A DNA stretch of 46,752 bases from Lachnospiraceae bacterium. GTDB taxonomy: Bacteria > Bacillota > Clostridia > Lachnospirales > Lachnospiraceae. The translations under genes were made by a program, and so were the position numbers. Shown one piece after another: positions 45,210 to 46,752 of this stretch (positions within the stretch are counted from its first letter, which is position 1; each line of letters opens with the position of its first letter). Under the pieces are notes generated by a model. That model had not been told where the DNA came from. It was given only the letters and a program-made list of their open reading frames with translations, and searched no databases. The stretch covers positions 1 to 46,752 of the forward strand of contig JAFUQM010000004.1 in NCBI GenBank assembly GCA_017472325.1, given 5' to 3'.

Positions 45210-46079
45210 GTGGAAAATTTTAAAATTGTAACAGATGTAGGAGCAGATTTACCAAAGGACTTTTTAAAGGAACATAATATTGGATGTTTATATCTGACCT
45301 ATTTACTGGATGGTGTGCAGTATACAGAACATAATGAATTGGCAGAAGATGTTTTTTATGCTAAGATGCGTGGTGGCGCAATGCCTACAACAGCGCAGGT
45401 AAATCCTGAGGATGCGAAGGAGCATTTTGAAAAATATTTGGAAGAGAATAAAAATATATTATATATTGCCTTTTCATCAGGGTTATCAGGTACATACAAC
45501 AGTGGAAGACTTGCAGCAGAAGAACTGATGGAAGAGAGAGATGACTGTAATATTATGGTAGTTGATACATTATCAGCATCTCTTGGAGAGGGACTTTTGG
45601 TTTATAAAGCGGTTTCCATGCGCGCAGAAGGCAAATCTATGGAGGAGACAGCACAGTGGATTCGTGAACACTTACAGAATCTTGTACATGTATTTACTGT
45701 AGATGATTTGAATCATCTGCACCGTGGTGGACGTGTGAGTAAAGCAACCGCTATCGTTGGCACACTTGCCGGCATAAAACCTATTTTGCATGTGGATAAA
45801 GAAGGGCATCTGACCGCAATTTCCAAAGTCAGAGGCAGAAAGAAGTCTTTAATGGCACTTGTAGATTATATGGAAGCGCATATAGGTAGTTATAAAGATA
45901 ATAATGATATTGTATTTATTAGTCATGGAGACGCATTCGAGGATGCAGAGTTAGTACGTGATGAGATTAAAAAGCGTTTTGGGATTGAAAGTTTTTTGAT
46001 TAATTATGTGGGTCCTGTTATCGGTGCACATTCGGGTCCAGGGACTATGGCATTATTCTTTATGGGAGACGAAAGATAA
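45210..46079 (+). CDS. DegV family fatty-acid-binding protein (second copy)
   Basis: 289 residues with the DegV layout: 'IVTDVGADLPKDFLKEH', 'MPTTAQVNPEDAKEHF', 'YIAFSSGLSGTYNSG', 'VVDTLSASLGEGLLV', 'VDDLNHLHRGGRVSKATA' and 'VIGAHSGPGTMALFF'. It is clearly related to the copy at 30969 but diverged; the TTAQ motif is closer to the family standard. The start is GTG 45210 with GTGGAGG upstream. A FakB role (fatty acid carrier to a kinase) is inferred from family. Confidence 0.93.
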   Translation: MENFKIVTDVGADLPKDFLKEHNIGCLYLTYLLDGVQYTEHNELAEDVFYAKMRGGAMPTTAQVNPEDAKEHFEKYLEENKNILYIAFSSGLSGTYNSGRLAAEELMEERDDCNIMVVDTLSASLGEGLLVYKAVSMRAEGKSMEETAQWIREHLQNLVHVFTVDDLNHLHRGGRVSKATAIVGTLAGIKPILHVDKEGHLTAISKVRGRKKSLMALVDYMEAHIGSYKDNNDIVFISHGDAFEDAELVRDEIKKRFGIESFLINYVGPVIGAHSGPGTMALFFMGDER

Positions 46080-46102
46080 GCTAATGGAAGAGAGGAAAAG
46101 AT

Positions 46103-46267
46103 ATGGAGATGTATTTGTATAAATGTCCTGTGTGTGGATTTGTACATCAGGTGCCAGCATATTGGATGTCATATGCAGCAGAGGACATCTATGAAATGCC
46201 ACACAATAATCTTGAGACAAAAGAATTATGTGGGTGCATGGAATTACAACTTGTGAAAGAAATGTAA
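46103..46267 (+). CDS. small zinc-finger-like protein, 54 residues
   Basis: The frame opens with MEMYLYKCPVCGFVHQVP and has Cys8 and Cys11, then Cys43 and Cys45 ('LCGCMEL'), a likely zinc-binding set. ATG 46103 follows AGAGGAAAAG and lies 23 bases after the degV stop; it ends at TAA 46267. It may be co-transcribed with degV. Function unknown. Confidence 0.65.
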   Translation: MEMYLYKCPVCGFVHQVPAYWMSYAAEDIYEMPHNNLETKELCGCMELQLVKEM

Positions 46268-46559
46268 GGGAGAAAGAGCTTGTTGCAAAATATAACAAGC
46301 ATATTCATGATGTGTGATAATACTTTCTTATCTGACATTGTTTGCTATATGCACTTGTATCTTTGCTTTTATTTTTGCATAGAGTACTCATTTTAGGAAA
46401 ATGTTAGTATTTCTTAGCACCTGATTTTGATAGTAAGCAACCGTAGAAGAACTGTTTGAGTTTTACAGAAAATAAAGCATATGTATAGGCGCGACGATAA
46501 CCTAGTTTTGGCGTTTTCTAAATGAAGTATCAGAATTTAATATAGAATAGTGAGATTAT
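46268..46559 (+). other. non-coding stretch upstream of an orphan terminator
   Basis: About 290 bases with no reading frame I would accept. It contains a short hairpin, GCTTGTT / AACAAGC (46277-46299), no known RNA family that I recognise, and leads into the strong terminator at 46560. It may be a long 3' untranslated region or a small RNA. Confidence 0.5.
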
Positions 46560-46613
46560 GACTGTTACACAATGCAGATGATAAACGCGGATGTGTAACA
46601 GTCTTTCTTTTTT
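46560..46613 (+). terminator. strong terminator without a preceding gene
   Basis: GACTGTTACACA / TGTGTAACAGTC, perfect 12-bp stem with 20-base loop, followed by TTTCTTTTTT. T-run only on the plus strand. Confidence 0.92.
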
Positions 46614-46670
46614 GTTTTTTTAAGTTATAATTATTAGTTGTATATGATGGGACAAAGGAGAAAGTGAATT

Positions 46671-46752
46671 ATGCTAGAAGTAGTACTGAGTATGATGATT
46701 GGCTATTTGTTTGGTTTATTGAATCCAGCAGCACTCATCTCAAAGATAAAAA
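46671..46752 (+). CDS. PlsY-like glycerol-3-phosphate acyltransferase, 5' end (partial)
   Basis: Only the first 27 codons are in the window. The start 'MMIGYLFGLLNPAALI' resembles PlsY, a polytopic membrane enzyme transferring acyl-phosphate to glycerol-3-phosphate, whose first helix ends in a similar 'GYLLGSI-P' pattern. AAAGGAG precedes ATG 46671. The gene runs past the window end, so this is provisional. Proximity to a DegV/FakB gene would fit, because both use acyl-phosphate. Confidence 0.55.
   Translation, partial: MLEVVLSMMIGYLFGLLNPAALISKIK

Noticed and set aside
46437..46452. Fifth LacI-type operator (aagcaaccgtagaag)
   Set aside because: Only the left half CAACCG is present; the TTGC half is missing and no promoter or sugar gene is adjacent.

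Overview
The window reads as chromosome of a low-GC, motile, spore-forming, anaerobic Firmicute, most likely a Lachnospiraceae gut bacterium related to Roseburia, Eubacterium or Lachnospira. The evidence is spoIVA and a GerA/SpoVAF-type germinant-receptor protein (endospores), cheV and a chemoreceptor (motility), a class III oxygen-sensitive ribonucleotide reductase (anaerobe), strong AGGAGG ribosome binding sites with some GTG and TTG starts, and a plant-galactan utilisation locus. The species call is inference; no database was searched. I see no prophage, transposase, CRISPR array or integrase.

Layout. 1-350: 3' end of a 23S rRNA gene that reaches its terminator without a 5S gene. 439-4567: cheV, a Sir2-like protein that lacks the usual catalytic His, and a large acidic membrane protein carrying nine 60-bp in-frame tandem repeats. 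4580-7963: housekeeping genes hisH, hisF, ung and lysA. 8084-8166: tRNA-Leu(CAA). 8246-21110: a galactan/beta-galactoside regulon made of a LacI-family repressor, a binding lipoprotein, two permeases and a chemoreceptor, then a divergent GH42 beta-galactosidase, an unrecognised 612-residue enzyme-like protein, a zinc-ribbon mini-protein and an intracellular GH53 galactanase. Four copies of an operator with the core CAACCGnTTGC sit at 8284, 9432, 17567 and 17740, so the repressor very probably controls itself, the transporter/chemoreceptor operon and both divergent enzyme promoters. 21394-24440: metF and a MoxR/VWA pair; the MoxR gene has an apparent one-base frameshift at its 3' end. 24506-30047: spoIVA behind a candidate sigma-E promoter, then sbcD-sbcC. 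30137-35283: nucleoside salvage (purine nucleoside phosphorylase, cytidine deaminase, amidohydrolase/deaminase, purine permease) with a DegV protein on the other strand. 35446-40031: metallo-beta-lactamase-fold protein, membrane-anchored MutS-like ATPase, rnhA, a small membrane protein and an aminotransferase. 40139-43526: nrdD-nrdG-dut behind a strong promoter and candidate NrdR boxes. 43661-46752: GerA/SpoVAF protein, a second DegV, a zinc-finger mini-protein, a 400-bp non-coding stretch ending in an orphan terminator, and the start of a plsY-like gene.

How it fits together. The most coherent system is the galactan regulon. Imported galacto-oligosaccharides would be cut inside the cell by GH53 and GH42, while the co-transcribed receptor would steer swimming toward the same substrate. 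Hairpins between genes probably set the expression ratios. No ABC ATPase is encoded here, so the transporter probably borrows a shared MsmX-type ATPase. The rest is mostly core metabolism, DNA repair and sporulation genes in short operons separated by clear intrinsic terminators.
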